41,081 bases of DNA from Bacteroidales bacterium (GCA_017477465.1 JAFUVU010000023.1:1-41081); one strand, 5' to 3'. Shown: positions 30,967 to 39,889, numbered from the stretch's first letter. Numbers and translations: made by a program. The notes: generated from the letters alone by a model not told the origin.

Positions 30967-33795
30967 ATGCCCGAAATGTCAAAAAAATTTGTCCCAAAGC
31001 ATTTTGGCGACAAAAACCCGAATCCGAAGCTGATCAAGCTGGTGCGTCATATAACTGACCGCATCCCAGGCAAAATCAAAATGACCACCGAAGCTCCGGA
31101 GTACTGGGGCCTGGCCTGCATCTTCGAAGACGAGATGGACCCCATAACCCGCGAAGCGGCCCTGGATCTGCTACTGGACATGCTGCCCGGCAATCCGTTC
31201 AAAGTCCGCAAGCACTGGACAAGGGATCAACTTCACGAAATGAACCGCCAGAAGCACTATGCATCGTCGGTGGAAGGCTTTGACGACCTGCTCGACAAAC
31301 TTGCCTACTTCGGCATGCTGGAATACGACTACGGCGACAAATACACCAAGGAGGGTCCTGTGCCCGGCACCACATACGAACGTAAAGACCGCATCTATTG
31401 GGTGCCGATGTTCGTCCCCGGATCGGCAGAATACACCAACATGAACGTTGAGCTGATGGATAAACACCCCGAGCTGGCAATGTTCTTCGAGCGCATGACC
31501 TTCCTCCCTCTGGAGAAGATCACGCCCATGGTGCCGATGGGAGGCAGCGGTATCGGCATGCACGTTATTCCGGTCGAAAAAGCCATCTCGATGGAAAACG
31601 AATCCATTGACATCGAGCATATTTCATACTGGCTCAAACGTTACGAAGGCCACCTCGGCGTGGGTATCTGCTCCTGCCGCTACGGCCGCAAGAAACTGGA
31701 CGAAGGCTGTGCCGACGATTACCGCGACTGGTGCATCGGCGTAGGCGACATGGCCGACTATCTGGCCGAAACCGGCCGCGGTCACTACATCACCTACGAC
31801 GAGTGCATGAAGATTCTGCAAAAAGCGGAGGACAACGGCTTCGTTCACCAGATTACAAATATCGACGGCGAAGGCAAGATTTTCGCAATCTGCAACTGCA
31901 ATGTCAAGATTTGCAACGCTCTGCGCACTTCCCAGCTCTTCAATACGCCCAATATGAGCCGCAGCGCCTATGTGGCGGAGGTTGATCCCAAGAACTGCGT
32001 CGCCTGCGGCCGCTGCGTTGAATACTGCCCTGCGGGTGCCGTCAAGCTTGGACAGAAGCTCTGCACCAAGGAAGGCCCCGTCCAGTATCCCAAGCACGAG
32101 CTTCCGGACGCAAGCAAATGGGGTCCGGAAAAATGGACCGAAGACTACCGCGACGTCAACCGCATCAATTGCTATGAGACCGGCACATCGCCTTGTAAGA
32201 CTGCCTGCCCGGCACATATCGCCGTTCAGGGCTACCTAAAGAAAGCAGCCGAAGGCAAATACACGGAGGCGCTGGAGCTCATCAAGCGCGAAAATCCCTT
32301 CCCGGCAGTCTGCGGCCGCGTCTGCAACCGCCGCTGCGAAGATGCCTGCACCCGCGGCACCATCGACCAGCCCATTGCCATCGACGCTGTCAAGAAATTC
32401 ATCGCAGAACAGGATCTGAAGGCCGAAACCCGCTTCGTCCCCGCTATCAATATCGCTTCCAGCGTACAGGAAAGATGGGAGGAAAAGATTGCCATCATCG
32501 GCGGCGGTCCTGCCGGCCTCAGCTGCGCAAACTACTTGGCCACAATGGGTTACAAGCCCACTGTTTTCGAAAAGAACGAAGAGCCCGGCGGCATGCTCCG
32601 CTATGGCATTCCTTCATATAAACTTGGTAAAGATGTCCTTAAGGCCGAGATCGATATCATGAAAGAAATCGGCGTAGAAATCCGCACAGGCGTGGAAGTC
32701 GGCAAGGATATCACTATCGCGCAGCTCCGCGAACAGGGCTACAAGGGCTTCTATGTGGCTATCGGCTGCCAGGGCGGCCGTCTGCCCGGCATTCCCGGAG
32801 AGACGCTTGAAGGCACAACCACAGCCATCGATTTCCTGCACAAGGCCAATTGCGGCGATGTGAAGGTTTCCGGTAAGGTCGTGGTCGTCGGCGGCGGTAA
32901 TGTTGCCATCGACGCGGCCCGTGTCGCTATGCGCAGCGGTGCTTCCGATGTCACCATGCTTTCTCTTGAGACAGAGGATATTATGCCCGCTTCTCTTGAG
33001 GAGCGCACGGAGGCTCGCGAAGACGGAGTGGTCCTTAATCCCGGTTGGGGTCCCAAGGAGGTCCTGGGCACGGACAAAGTCACCGGCATCGTCTTCAAGA
33101 AGTGCACGTCCGTCTTCAATGCGGAGCATAAATTCGCTCCCGAGTACGATGAGAGCCAGCTTATCACCCTTGATGCAGACCTTGTAATCTTTGCCATCGG
33201 CCAGACTGTCGTACTTAAAGAACTGCTCAAGGACACTAAGGTGGAATTCTTCCGTGGAGTTTATCCCGTTGCCGACAAGCTCACTTATCAGACTGCCGAG
33301 CCTGACATCTTCGTCGGCGGAGATGTGTTCACCGGTCCCAAGTTCGCCATCGACGCAATCGCTGCAGGTAAAGAGGCTGCCGAATCACTACACCGCTTTG
33401 TGCAGCACGGTCACATGACCATCGGCCGCAACCGCAGGGATTTCATCGAACTGAACAAGAAGGACATTGCCGTAGAAAGCTACGACAACTCCTCCCGTCA
33501 GTCACCGGAAGATTACAAGCCTCAGAGCAAATTTGCCGAATACCACGGCACCCTCACCGAAGAGCAGGTTCGCAAGGAGACCGCCCGTTGCCTTGGCTGC
33601 GGCGCATCGGTAGTTGATGAAAATAAGTGCATAGGCTGCGGCGTGTGCACCACCAAGTGCGGCTTCGACGCCATCCACCTGCACAGGGTACATCCGGAGG
33701 CAAGCCACATGCGCACTTCCGAAGGCAAGTTCGGCGGCATCCTTCCTTATATGATTAAGCGCACAGGTAAGATTCTGTTCAGCAAGAAGTCATAA
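30967..33795 (+). CDS. multi-FeS NAD(P)/FAD oxidoreductase (GltD/NfnB-like)
   Basis: This 942-residue protein has an N-terminal domain with Cys clusters (ICSCRYGRKKLDEGC, CNCNVKIC), a ferredoxin motif CVACGRCVEYCPAGA (about 344-358), a GltD-type FeS domain (CKTACPAH, CGRVCNRRCEDAC, about 409-465), an FAD-binding Rossmann fold (IIGGGPAGLSCANYLA, about 510-525), an NAD(P) fold (VVVGGGNVAIDAARVA, about 640-655) and a C-terminal ferredoxin-type cluster (CLGCG, CIGCGVCTTKCG). The layout suits a cytoplasmic electron-bifurcating or ferredoxin:NAD(P) module related to glutamate synthase small subunit and NfnB. It lies between hypB and hypA with gaps of 20 and 4 bases. The partner redox enzyme is not visible. 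Confidence 0.85.
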   Translation: MPEMSKKFVPKHFGDKNPNPKLIKLVRHITDRIPGKIKMTTEAPEYWGLACIFEDEMDPITREAALDLLLDMLPGNPFKVRKHWTRDQLHEMNRQKHYASSVEGFDDLLDKLAYFGMLEYDYGDKYTKEGPVPGTTYERKDRIYWVPMFVPGSAEYTNMNVELMDKHPELAMFFERMTFLPLEKITPMVPMGGSGIGMHVIPVEKAISMENESIDIEHISYWLKRYEGHLGVGICSCRYGRKKLDEGCADDYRDWCIGVGDMADYLAETGRGHYITYDECMKILQKAEDNGFVHQITNIDGEGKIFAICNCNVKICNALRTSQLFNTPNMSRSAYVAEVDPKNCVACGRCVEYCPAGAVKLGQKLCTKEGPVQYPKHELPDASKWGPEKWTEDYRDVNRINCYETGTSPCKTACPAHIAVQGYLKKAAEGKYTEALELIKRENPFPAVCGRVCNRRCEDACTRGTIDQPIAIDAVKKFIAEQDLKAETRFVPAINIASSVQERWEEKIAIIGGGPAGLSCANYLATMGYKPTVFEKNEEPGGMLRYGIPSYKLGKDVLKAEIDIMKEIGVEIRTGVEVGKDITIAQLREQGYKGFYVAIGCQGGRLPGIPGETLEGTTTAIDFLHKANCGDVKVSGKVVVVGGGNVAIDAARVAMRSGASDVTMLSLETEDIMPASLEERTEAREDGVVLNPGWGPKEVLGTDKVTGIVFKKCTSVFNAEHKFAPEYDESQLITLDADLVIFAIGQTVVLKELLKDTKVEFFRGVYPVADKLTYQTAEPDIFVGGDVFTGPKFAIDAIAAGKEAAESLHRFVQHGHMTIGRNRRDFIELNKKDIAVESYDNSSRQSPEDYKPQSKFAEYHGTLTEEQVRKETARCLGCGASVVDENKCIGCGVCTTKCGFDAIHLHRVHPEASHMRTSEGKFGGILPYMIKRTGKILFSKKS

Positions 33796-33799
33796 GAGA

Positions 33800-34141
33800 A
33801 TGCACGAACTTGGAATAGTCTTCTACATCATCCGTGATGTGAAAAAGGTCGCCGAGGAGCACAAGGTAGAGCATGTGTCCACGGTTGTGATGAATATCGG
33901 GGAAGTGTCAACAATCATCCCCGATTACCTCACCGACTGCTGGCGCTGGGCGGCCGACAAAGAAGACCTTTTGAGGGGATGCGAACTAAAGGTAAACACC
34001 GTTCCCGCAGTCACTTACTGCGAAGACTGCGGGAAGGAGTTTCCCACCGTGCAGCATGGGAAAATTTGTCCGCACTGCGGCAGCGAGCACACCTATTTAT
34101 TAAGGGGCAACGAAGTAGAAATCAAAGAAATACAAGTATAG
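33800..34141 (+). CDS. hypA: HypA-type nickel metallochaperone
   Basis: This 113-residue protein begins with the nickel-binding MHE motif (MHELGIVFYII) and has the structural zinc site as two CxxC pairs (CEDCGKEF near 74 and CPHCGS near 91). HypA delivers nickel together with HypB. It starts 4 bases after the oxidoreductase stop, and its own stop is directly followed by the ATG of the DUF4954 gene, so hypB, the oxidoreductase, hypA and DUF4954 form one operon. Confidence 0.92.
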   Translation: MHELGIVFYIIRDVKKVAEEHKVEHVSTVVMNIGEVSTIIPDYLTDCWRWAADKEDLLRGCELKVNTVPAVTYCEDCGKEFPTVQHGKICPHCGSEHTYLLRGNEVEIKEIQV

Positions 34142-36130
34142 ATGTCCAACTTTAGAACTCTGTCGGCAGGTGAAATCGCCGCTTTGGAGGCTGTCGGTTG
34201 CCATGCGGCCGACTGGTCGCTTGTGCGCACATCGGCCCAAACCGTTGACGTGTCCCGTTTCCGGGATGTGCAGTTTTCCGGGTATATTGAACTCGGCTGT
34301 TTCGAGAAAGATTTTACCCTGCCGGGCGGCGTTGTAAAGCCTTCCGGGATTCGCCATTCCACTCTGCACAATGTGCGGGTAGGGGATAATTGCCTGATAG
34401 ACAATGTGTCCAACTACATTGCCAATTACGACATAGGCGAAGGCAGCTGCATAGAGAACGTGGACCTCATGTTCGTTGACGGGGAGTGCTCCTTCGGAAA
34501 CGGCGTGCAGGTGTCGGTGCTCAACGAGACCGGCGGCCGCGAGGTGAAGATTTTCCAGCGGCTGAGCGCACAGCTGGCGTACGTGCTGGCCATGTATCGC
34601 CACAGGCCGGAGCTCATCTCCCGCCTCAATGCCATGATTGACGACTTTTCCCGTCGGCAGAGGAGTTCGGTGGGCAGGATCGGCAAGCATGTTACCATTC
34701 GCAATACGCGGTATATCAATGGCGTATGCGTTGGGGACAGGGCTGTCATAAGCGGGGCAAGCCGTCTGCGCAACGGCACCATTACCAGCAATGACGCCGC
34801 TCCGGTTTGCATCGGCCATGGAGTAATTGCCGACGATTTCATAATCTGCAGCGGCACTTCGGTGGAGGACAATACCACTCTTACCCGTTGCTTTGTGGGC
34901 CAGGCCTGCAAGCTTGGGCATGGGTACAGCGCATCGGATTCGCTGTTCTTCTCCAATTGCCAGGGGGAGAACGGTGAGGCTTGCGCCATCTTCGCCGGGC
35001 CTTTCACCGTGACGCACCATAAGAGCACGCTCCTGATTGCGGGCATGTTCTCGTTCATGAACGCCGGCAGCGGCTCCAACCAGAGCAATCACATGTACAA
35101 GCTTGGTCCCATCCACCAGGGCATTCTGGAAAGGGGCTCCAAGACCGCGTCCGATTCCTACATCCTCTGGCCTTCCCGGGTGGGTGCGTTTTCCCTTGTG
35201 ATGGGGCGGCACGTTACCCATTCGGACACTTCCAATCTGCCGTTCTCTTATCTTATCGAGCAGCAGAATACAACTTATCTGGTCCCCGGGGTTAATCTTC
35301 GCAGCGTCGGCACAATCCGCGATGCGCAGAAATGGCCCAAGCGCGACGGCCGCAGTGATCCCGACCGCCTGGACTGCATCAACTATAACCTCCTGAGTCC
35401 CTTTACCATTCAGAAGATGATAAAGGGCATAAAGCTGCTGCACAACCTGCAGTACTCTTCCGGCGAACTATCCGATGTGTATTCATATCACAGCACAAAA
35501 ATCCGCAACAGTTCACTGCGAAACGGGATACGTTTTTATCAAACCGCGATTACCAAGTTCCTTGGCAATTCTATTATAAAAAGGCTTGAGAATCTGCCCG
35601 CCGGCGCCACGGACCAGCAGATCCGCGAGGCTTTGGTTCCGGACATCCCCGAAGGCTGCGGCAACTGGATAGACCTAAGCGGAATGATTGCGCCCAAGGA
35701 GGTTGTGTCTTCTGTGCTGGACAGAGTGGAAAACGGGGCGCTGGATTCCCTGGAAGAACTTAACCGGACCTTTGCCCAGATGCACAAAAACTACTACACC
35801 TATGAGTGGACATGGGCATACGGCCAGTACAAGGACTTCTTCGGGATAGACCCGGAAACAATTACGGCTGAGCAGGTTATCTCTATCGTGCAGCAGTGGA
35901 AAGACGCCGTGATAGGGCTGGACAAAACGCTGTACGAGGATGCCCGCAAGGAGTTCAGCCTTTCCGCCATGACCGGCTTCGGGGCCGATGGCACCAAGAT
36001 CATCAAGGAAATGGACTTTGAGCAGGTTCGCGGCGACTTCGAATCCAACTCCTTCGTAACAGCCGTCCTGGAGCACATCAAGGTGAAAGAAGCTCTCGGC
36101 GACGATCTAATCGCCCGCCTGCAGCGGTAG
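34142..36130 (+). CDS. DUF4954 protein, left-handed beta-helix type
   Basis: This 662-residue protein has no signal peptide. Residues about 45-350 contain many hexapeptide-like turns (VRVGDNCLIDNVSNYIANY, IGKHVTIRNTRYINGVCVGD, VCIGHGVIADDFIICSGTSV, GQACKLGHGYSASDSLFFSN) that suggest a left-handed parallel beta-helix as in sugar-nucleotide or acyl transferases. The C-terminal 250 residues are mainly helical. It is recognised as DUF4954, a Bacteroidota family of unknown reaction, often likened to UDP-N-acetylglucosamine pyrophosphorylase-type helices. No catalytic residue can be named. It is fused to the hyp operon without any gap. Confidence 0.85.
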   Translation: MSNFRTLSAGEIAALEAVGCHAADWSLVRTSAQTVDVSRFRDVQFSGYIELGCFEKDFTLPGGVVKPSGIRHSTLHNVRVGDNCLIDNVSNYIANYDIGEGSCIENVDLMFVDGECSFGNGVQVSVLNETGGREVKIFQRLSAQLAYVLAMYRHRPELISRLNAMIDDFSRRQRSSVGRIGKHVTIRNTRYINGVCVGDRAVISGASRLRNGTITSNDAAPVCIGHGVIADDFIICSGTSVEDNTTLTRCFVGQACKLGHGYSASDSLFFSNCQGENGEACAIFAGPFTVTHHKSTLLIAGMFSFMNAGSGSNQSNHMYKLGPIHQGILERGSKTASDSYILWPSRVGAFSLVMGRHVTHSDTSNLPFSYLIEQQNTTYLVPGVNLRSVGTIRDAQKWPKRDGRSDPDRLDCINYNLLSPFTIQKMIKGIKLLHNLQYSSGELSDVYSYHSTKIRNSSLRNGIRFYQTAITKFLGNSIIKRLENLPAGATDQQIREALVPDIPEGCGNWIDLSGMIAPKEVVSSVLDRVENGALDSLEELNRTFAQMHKNYYTYEWTWAYGQYKDFFGIDPETITAEQVISIVQQWKDAVIGLDKTLYEDARKEFSLSAMTGFGADGTKIIKEMDFEQVRGDFESNSFVTAVLEHIKVKEALGDDLIARLQR

Positions 36131-36144
36131 GGGCGGCTTCTGTG

Positions 36145-36167
36145 AGGGCAACCGGCTATGGTTGCCT
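36145..36167 (+). terminator. hairpin after the hyp-DUF4954 operon
   Basis: GGCAACC (36147-36153) pairs with GGTTGCC (36160-36166) around a six-base loop, extendable by two pairs. It lies 15 bases after the DUF4954 stop. The following tail (TTCTTG) is a poor T-run, so termination may be partial. Confidence 0.5.
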
Positions 36168-36194
36168 TCTTGCACGTTGCGGCGGCTCGCTTGA

Positions 36195-36298
36195 GTGGCT
36201 TCCCGGGTGCGCTTTTGGCGTTTTTCGCACCTCGCGAGTGCGTTGGGTGGCCTCTCAGGTGCGGTTTCGGCTTTTTTCGCACCTCGCGGCGCTGTAGT
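36195..36298. repeat. two tandem 52-bp copies containing GGTGCG/CGCACC hairpins
   Basis: Copies at 36195-36246 and 36247-36298 share GTGGC, GGTGCG, a T-rich centre and TCGCACCTCGCG. In each, GGTGCG can pair with CGCACC around a 15-17-base T-rich loop. Gene-free; function unknown. Confidence 0.6.
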
Positions 36299-36410
36299 GA
36301 GTTGTGTCGCGCACGACTGGATTGGCGCGTTTGTCACGCCCTTGATTTACAATGCATTACGAAACGGCTTAAGCCAGTCGGCGCAGAAAAACATTTCACA
36401 TCGTCTGGGT

Positions 36411-36588
36411 TGGACCAAGTCCAGCATGTTTTTGGTCGCGGTCTCCTGCCTTTTTGGACCTGGTCCAGTATGTTTTTGGACGCGGTCGTATTTGATGCCT
36501 TGGACCTGGTCCACAACATGTGCCCCTGATGGCCCTAGAAGCCATACTCTTTGGACCAGGTCCAGCCACTAAAATTGGACCTCGTCCA
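36411..36588. repeat. second locus of the TGGACCTGGTCCA palindrome family
   Basis: In 178 bases it carries TGGACCAAGTCCA (36411), TTTGGTCGCGGTC (36431), TGGACCTGGTCCA (36455), TTTGGACGCGGTC (36475), TGGACCTGGTCCA (36501), TGGACCAGGTCCA (36552) and TGGACCTCGTCCA (36576). The words are the same as in the array at 22931-23847, but the intervening sequence differs, so this is a relative and not a copy of the 187-bp unit. Confidence 0.8.
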
Positions 36589-36622
36589 AAACTCATCGGC
36601 AGTAATCCACTCAGCGAAGATA

Positions 36623-36681
36623 GAGAGGGTAGTTGCAGAAGGGTATTTTTTCGGGCCGAACCCTTCTGCAACTACCCTCTC
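36623..36681. repeat. perfect 22-bp inverted repeat with 15-base loop
   Basis: Arm 36623-36644 is exactly complementary to arm 36660-36681; the arms begin GAGAGGGTAG and end CTACCCTCTC. The loop holds TTTTTT and the palindrome TCGGGCCGA. It is much longer than a normal terminator stem and lies 35 bases after the palindrome locus. It could be a transcription barrier, a structured RNA or the end of a small mobile element. Confidence 0.85.
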
Positions 36682-36853
36682 CACCTTCGCACGTACATTC
36701 CAGACAAAAAAGCCGCCCGGGGAAATCCGCACGGCATCTGTTTGAAAGATGCCTTTGCTCACAATGGAATATCTGTTGTCGTTATCGGCACACTAAAAAA
36801 AGCAATAATTAGCTTGCATGTTAATTTATTTTCTAATAACTTTTGAGTAGAAT
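36682..36853. other. gene-free segment before the terminator
   Basis: No confident gene. It contains one small hairpin (GGCATCT 36733-36739 with AGATGCC 36747-36753). An open frame running through the repeats ends at 36846 but has no family features. A small RNA ending at the terminator 36854-36888 is possible. Confidence 0.4.
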
Positions 36854-36888
36854 CAGTGCCTGAGAGTGATTTCACGGGCACTGTTTTT
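36854..36888 (+). terminator. Rho-independent terminator
   Basis: CAGTGCC (36854-36860) pairs with GGCACTG (36877-36883), an inner GTGATTTCAC can form a further hairpin, and TTTTTATTT follows. The nearest supported upstream gene ends over 700 bases away, so it may end a long read-through or a transcript starting within 36.2-36.8 kb. Confidence 0.75.
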
Positions 36889-36981
36889 ATTTGTCATGAC
36901 TATCCCAGTGGACTCAGTGCTGGCATAGAATTAATCATGTTCGCATTGTTGAAAAAATTATTAAAAACTCTTGATTTTTCT

Positions 36982-37013
36982 TTTGCTTATGAGCAGATGA
37001 TTTGTTAAATTTG
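36982..37013 (+). promoter_or_regulatory. strong Bacteroidota-type promoter
   Basis: TTTG at 36982-36985 and TAAATTTG at 37006-37013 are separated by 20 bases, matching the -33/-7 consensus and spacing. Transcription would start near 37020 and give a leader of about 136 bases before the small protein at 37156. The surrounding DNA is AT-rich. No clear regulatory fold is seen in the leader. Confidence 0.75.
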
Positions 37014-37155
37014 CGACTTGAAGAAGAAGTAGTAGCAGTGAAATCAATTGAAAACATAAGGTACAATAATGCACTTATGGTCCGTCTAAGCATAGCCGGG
37101 CCTACGCCGCACCTTTGGGATTTTGAATGTTCAACTCACTAATTAATATTTACTT

Positions 37156-37305
37156 ATGAAAAAAGTTTTCTACGAAAAACCAACTACTGAAACCCTCGTG
37201 GTACGATTCGAGGGGGTAATTTGCGGAAGCCCTAATCGTGTACACTCAAACAACCAGACCGAGTATTTTGGCCGTGGTGACGATGATGATGTAGATATTC
37301 TTTAG
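37156..37305 (+). CDS. 49-residue small protein preceding a surface lipoprotein gene
   Basis: ATG 37156 to TAG 37305 encodes a peptide starting MKKVFYEKPTTETLVVRFEG, with VICGSPN in the middle and an acidic tail GRGDDDDVDIL. Bacteroidales genomes have many small proteins with the MKK-YEKP-E start and a central CG or SG segment upstream of fimbrillin-like or protease genes; I recognise the style but know no function. It has no signal peptide. It lies 13 bases before the lipoprotein gene and behind a strong promoter, so co-transcription is very likely. A leader peptide or a precursor of a modified peptide are alternatives. Confidence 0.7.
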   Translation: MKKVFYEKPTTETLVVRFEGVICGSPNRVHSNNQTEYFGRGDDDDVDIL

Positions 37306-37318
37306 TTTCAATGGCCTT

Positions 37319-39805
37319 ATGAAGAAAACACTTGTCTTTGGCGGACTCATAGCAGCTATGGTTCTCGCCTTTTCATGCAACAAGGAACAGACTATTGAAG
37401 AACCTGTCCTTCATGAGTACACTTTTGCCGTCTGCAATGGCGATTCTGCTGTTAACACTGCGGATACCAAGTCCGTTCTTGGTTCCGACGATAATGGTAT
37501 GTTTCTTCAGTGGGAATCTACCGATGAACTGAATACATGGGCATCAGTCAGTGAAGGCAATTATTCTTACAATAACAAAAGCGCAATTGATGCTTCCACC
37601 AGCCCTGTCACTTTCAAGATTAAGAGTTATCAGCTTCTAAGCGCAGGTGCTACTGCATACGCTAGCTATCCTTACGCATCAAACAACAATAAGACCCCTA
37701 TTGCGAAGCTTAGTTTCCCGACGGCGCAGAGCCAGAACGGAGAAACTTTTGTGGCCAATGCTATGCCTATGGTCTCCAAACCGTTCCCTATCTCTAATGC
37801 TATCGAGGAGACAAGTGGAATTTCCGATGAAACTACTGCTGTTGCCTTCTACAATCTTGGGGGTATCATTGAATTCGATATCTATTCTCCCACTGGCACA
37901 TATGCAGAGGAAAACATCAAGAGTGTGAAATTCGAGGCGGCTTCCAAAATCGCTGGCTCCTTTGAATTCGACCTAAGGACTGTCGATCCTTCTGATGCCA
38001 GCACACTGAGTATCGCGGATGAGGATTATGCTGAAACCGCCGTGACCACCACCGTATCGGGGACTCTCGCAGTTGGGTCTGCAACCAAAGCATCCAATGC
38101 CAAGAAGGTCTATATGGCTGTTGCTCCTGGTAGCTACACTGGTACCGTTACCGTCATCACCTCTGGCGCGACCTATGTTTATCCGGTTTCTGCAGCAAAG
38201 ACAATCGAGCGCTCTGCTGTCAAACGCCTGGGTATCAACCTTGAGAAAGATGGTGTCCGTCAGGAAACAATTGATTATGTAACACTTGATTGGGAGTCTA
38301 TTGCCGAAACCGATACTGAAGGCTTGTCAAGTGCCGATTTGGGTGCTATCGCGGGCGTTACTGTTAATACAGATGCCACGGATTATAAATCTTCCAATGC
38401 TCCATATCTTCCTAAATTCAGCACCTCTAACCATTATATTATCGTTAAGACAGATGCTCAGATTGGTCAAGTGAAGCTCAATGTAAAGGGGTTCTCTGCC
38501 GGTTCCGGTAACGTTAATTCCACCCTTAATATTTCCAGTTCAATTGACGGTGATGCATGGACTGAGGTCCAAAGTTTCGAGATATCAAGCACGACCGAAT
38601 TTGAGTTCACGACAACTAATGCGTTTACGGCATCACATAGATATGTAAAGATTGGCTATACAAAGGCCAAGAATAATATCGGTATCGGACGTATTTTTAT
38701 ATCGAAGCCCAATACGGATCCTGCAATTATCCCTACAAGCATTACAGATGTTCCTGCGGTTGGCGTTTCTGATGTTGAGCTTACCGAGGCTTATACCGTG
38801 ATGAACTTTACCGACGATGTCGAGGTGGCTTCAGTTACGGGCTGCGTTACAGAAGCTATTGCAGATGCTGGATCTATCGTTTATTCCGTTGCTCCTAACT
38901 ATACGACCACTGCTAAAGATGGTACTATTGTTCTATGGTCTGCAGCCAATCACTCTATTACCTCTACTATAAATGTGGCACAGTTAAAGTCAACTCTTAC
39001 AGTAAGTAAGACGGAGGTCATTATTCCGGCTTCTTCCACCTCAGCTACATTCACAGTTACAACTGCTGAATTTGGTTATACGGCAGCTGTCACTTCTACA
39101 GAAAGCGGGATGAACCTAAGCATCTCTTCAGGTGCAAGTGGTTCAGCCAGCGAAAGCGCGCAGACTATAACCGTTGCATCCACAACCGAGGCTCCGACAT
39201 CTGGCGATGCTATAATTCTTGGAATCGTTAAAGTTTATAGGAATGGCAATACCTCTGATCCTCAATATAAAGAGATAACAATTAAGAAAGACGTTAGCAC
39301 TAGCGATGTCTATTATGTTAAAGCCACAAAGTATACAAGTGGAAAAGCATATCTAATTGTATCCAATGGTTATGTCCTTGCACATCCAGGAACTTCAGCT
39401 GGAACTATCGCAGGCGTTTCTGTAGATATTGCTGATAATAAAATACTTAAGACATCTGAAATTGAAGCATGTGAATTCACTATTGAAGATGTTACAATCA
39501 GTTCTAATACTTATCAAACATTAGCTTTTGATAACTCCGGGACTACTACTTACGTAACTGGCGCTAGCAAGAAGACTTCATTAGGAAGGAATACTTCAAA
39601 ACCGACTTCTGCTTCAGCATATACTGTATGGAAGGTCGCTACCACCACATCTTACGGATCATTTACCATTACGAATAATGGAACGAATAATACAAGTCGT
39701 GCTATTCGTTTTAGATCAGGAACAGAATACAATTGTTTTGGCAATTATGCATCGGCAGATGGGTCTGAGTATTATAATGTAGATCTTTACGAACTTAGCG
39801 AGTGA
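37319..39805 (+). CDS. fimbrillin-like multi-domain surface lipoprotein
   Basis: This 828-residue lipoprotein has signal MKKTLVFGGLIAAMVLAFSC, lipid Cys at 20. Residues about 30-310 match Mfa-like fimbrillin N-terminal domains (TKSVLGSDDNGMFLQWESTDELNTW). About 335-465 resemble a discoidin-like fold (ISSSIDGDAWTEVQSFEISS, then HRYVKIGYTKAK). About 470-660 hold BACON-like Ig repeats (LTVSKTEVIIPASSTSATFTV). A C-terminal domain ends NVDLYELSE. It is rich in Ser and Thr, with lower GC than the rest of the window, consistent with an accessory surface gene. The TGA stop (39803-39805) is followed in the same frame by an open stretch leading into an endonuclease domain. Adhesion or substrate binding is likely. 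Confidence 0.85.
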   Translation: MKKTLVFGGLIAAMVLAFSCNKEQTIEEPVLHEYTFAVCNGDSAVNTADTKSVLGSDDNGMFLQWESTDELNTWASVSEGNYSYNNKSAIDASTSPVTFKIKSYQLLSAGATAYASYPYASNNNKTPIAKLSFPTAQSQNGETFVANAMPMVSKPFPISNAIEETSGISDETTAVAFYNLGGIIEFDIYSPTGTYAEENIKSVKFEAASKIAGSFEFDLRTVDPSDASTLSIADEDYAETAVTTTVSGTLAVGSATKASNAKKVYMAVAPGSYTGTVTVITSGATYVYPVSAAKTIERSAVKRLGINLEKDGVRQETIDYVTLDWESIAETDTEGLSSADLGAIAGVTVNTDATDYKSSNAPYLPKFSTSNHYIIVKTDAQIGQVKLNVKGFSAGSGNVNSTLNISSSIDGDAWTEVQSFEISSTTEFEFTTTNAFTASHRYVKIGYTKAKNNIGIGRIFISKPNTDPAIIPTSITDVPAVGVSDVELTEAYTVMNFTDDVEVASVTGCVTEAIADAGSIVYSVAPNYTTTAKDGTIVLWSAANHSITSTINVAQLKSTLTVSKTEVIIPASSTSATFTVTTAEFGYTAAVTSTESGMNLSISSGASGSASESAQTITVASTTEAPTSGDAIILGIVKVYRNGNTSDPQYKEITIKKDVSTSDVYYVKATKYTSGKAYLIVSNGYVLAHPGTSAGTIAGVSVDIADNKILKTSEIEACEFTIEDVTISSNTYQTLAFDNSGTTTYVTGASKKTSLGRNTSKPTSASAYTVWKVATTTSYGSFTITNNGTNNTSRAIRFRSGTEYNCFGNYASADGSEYYNVDLYELSE

Positions 39806-39889
39806 AACCCATCCGGGGGCGTAACCTCCGGGGGTGGAGACACCGCAGATTCCAAGCCGGGATATCTCTCCTGTGGGGAGATCCCGGCG

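Noticed and set aside
36520-36846. 108-codon plus-strand frame ending just before the terminator at 36854
   Set aside because: It runs through the palindrome locus and the 22-bp hairpin, has no recognisable domain, and an equally long frame exists on the other strand.
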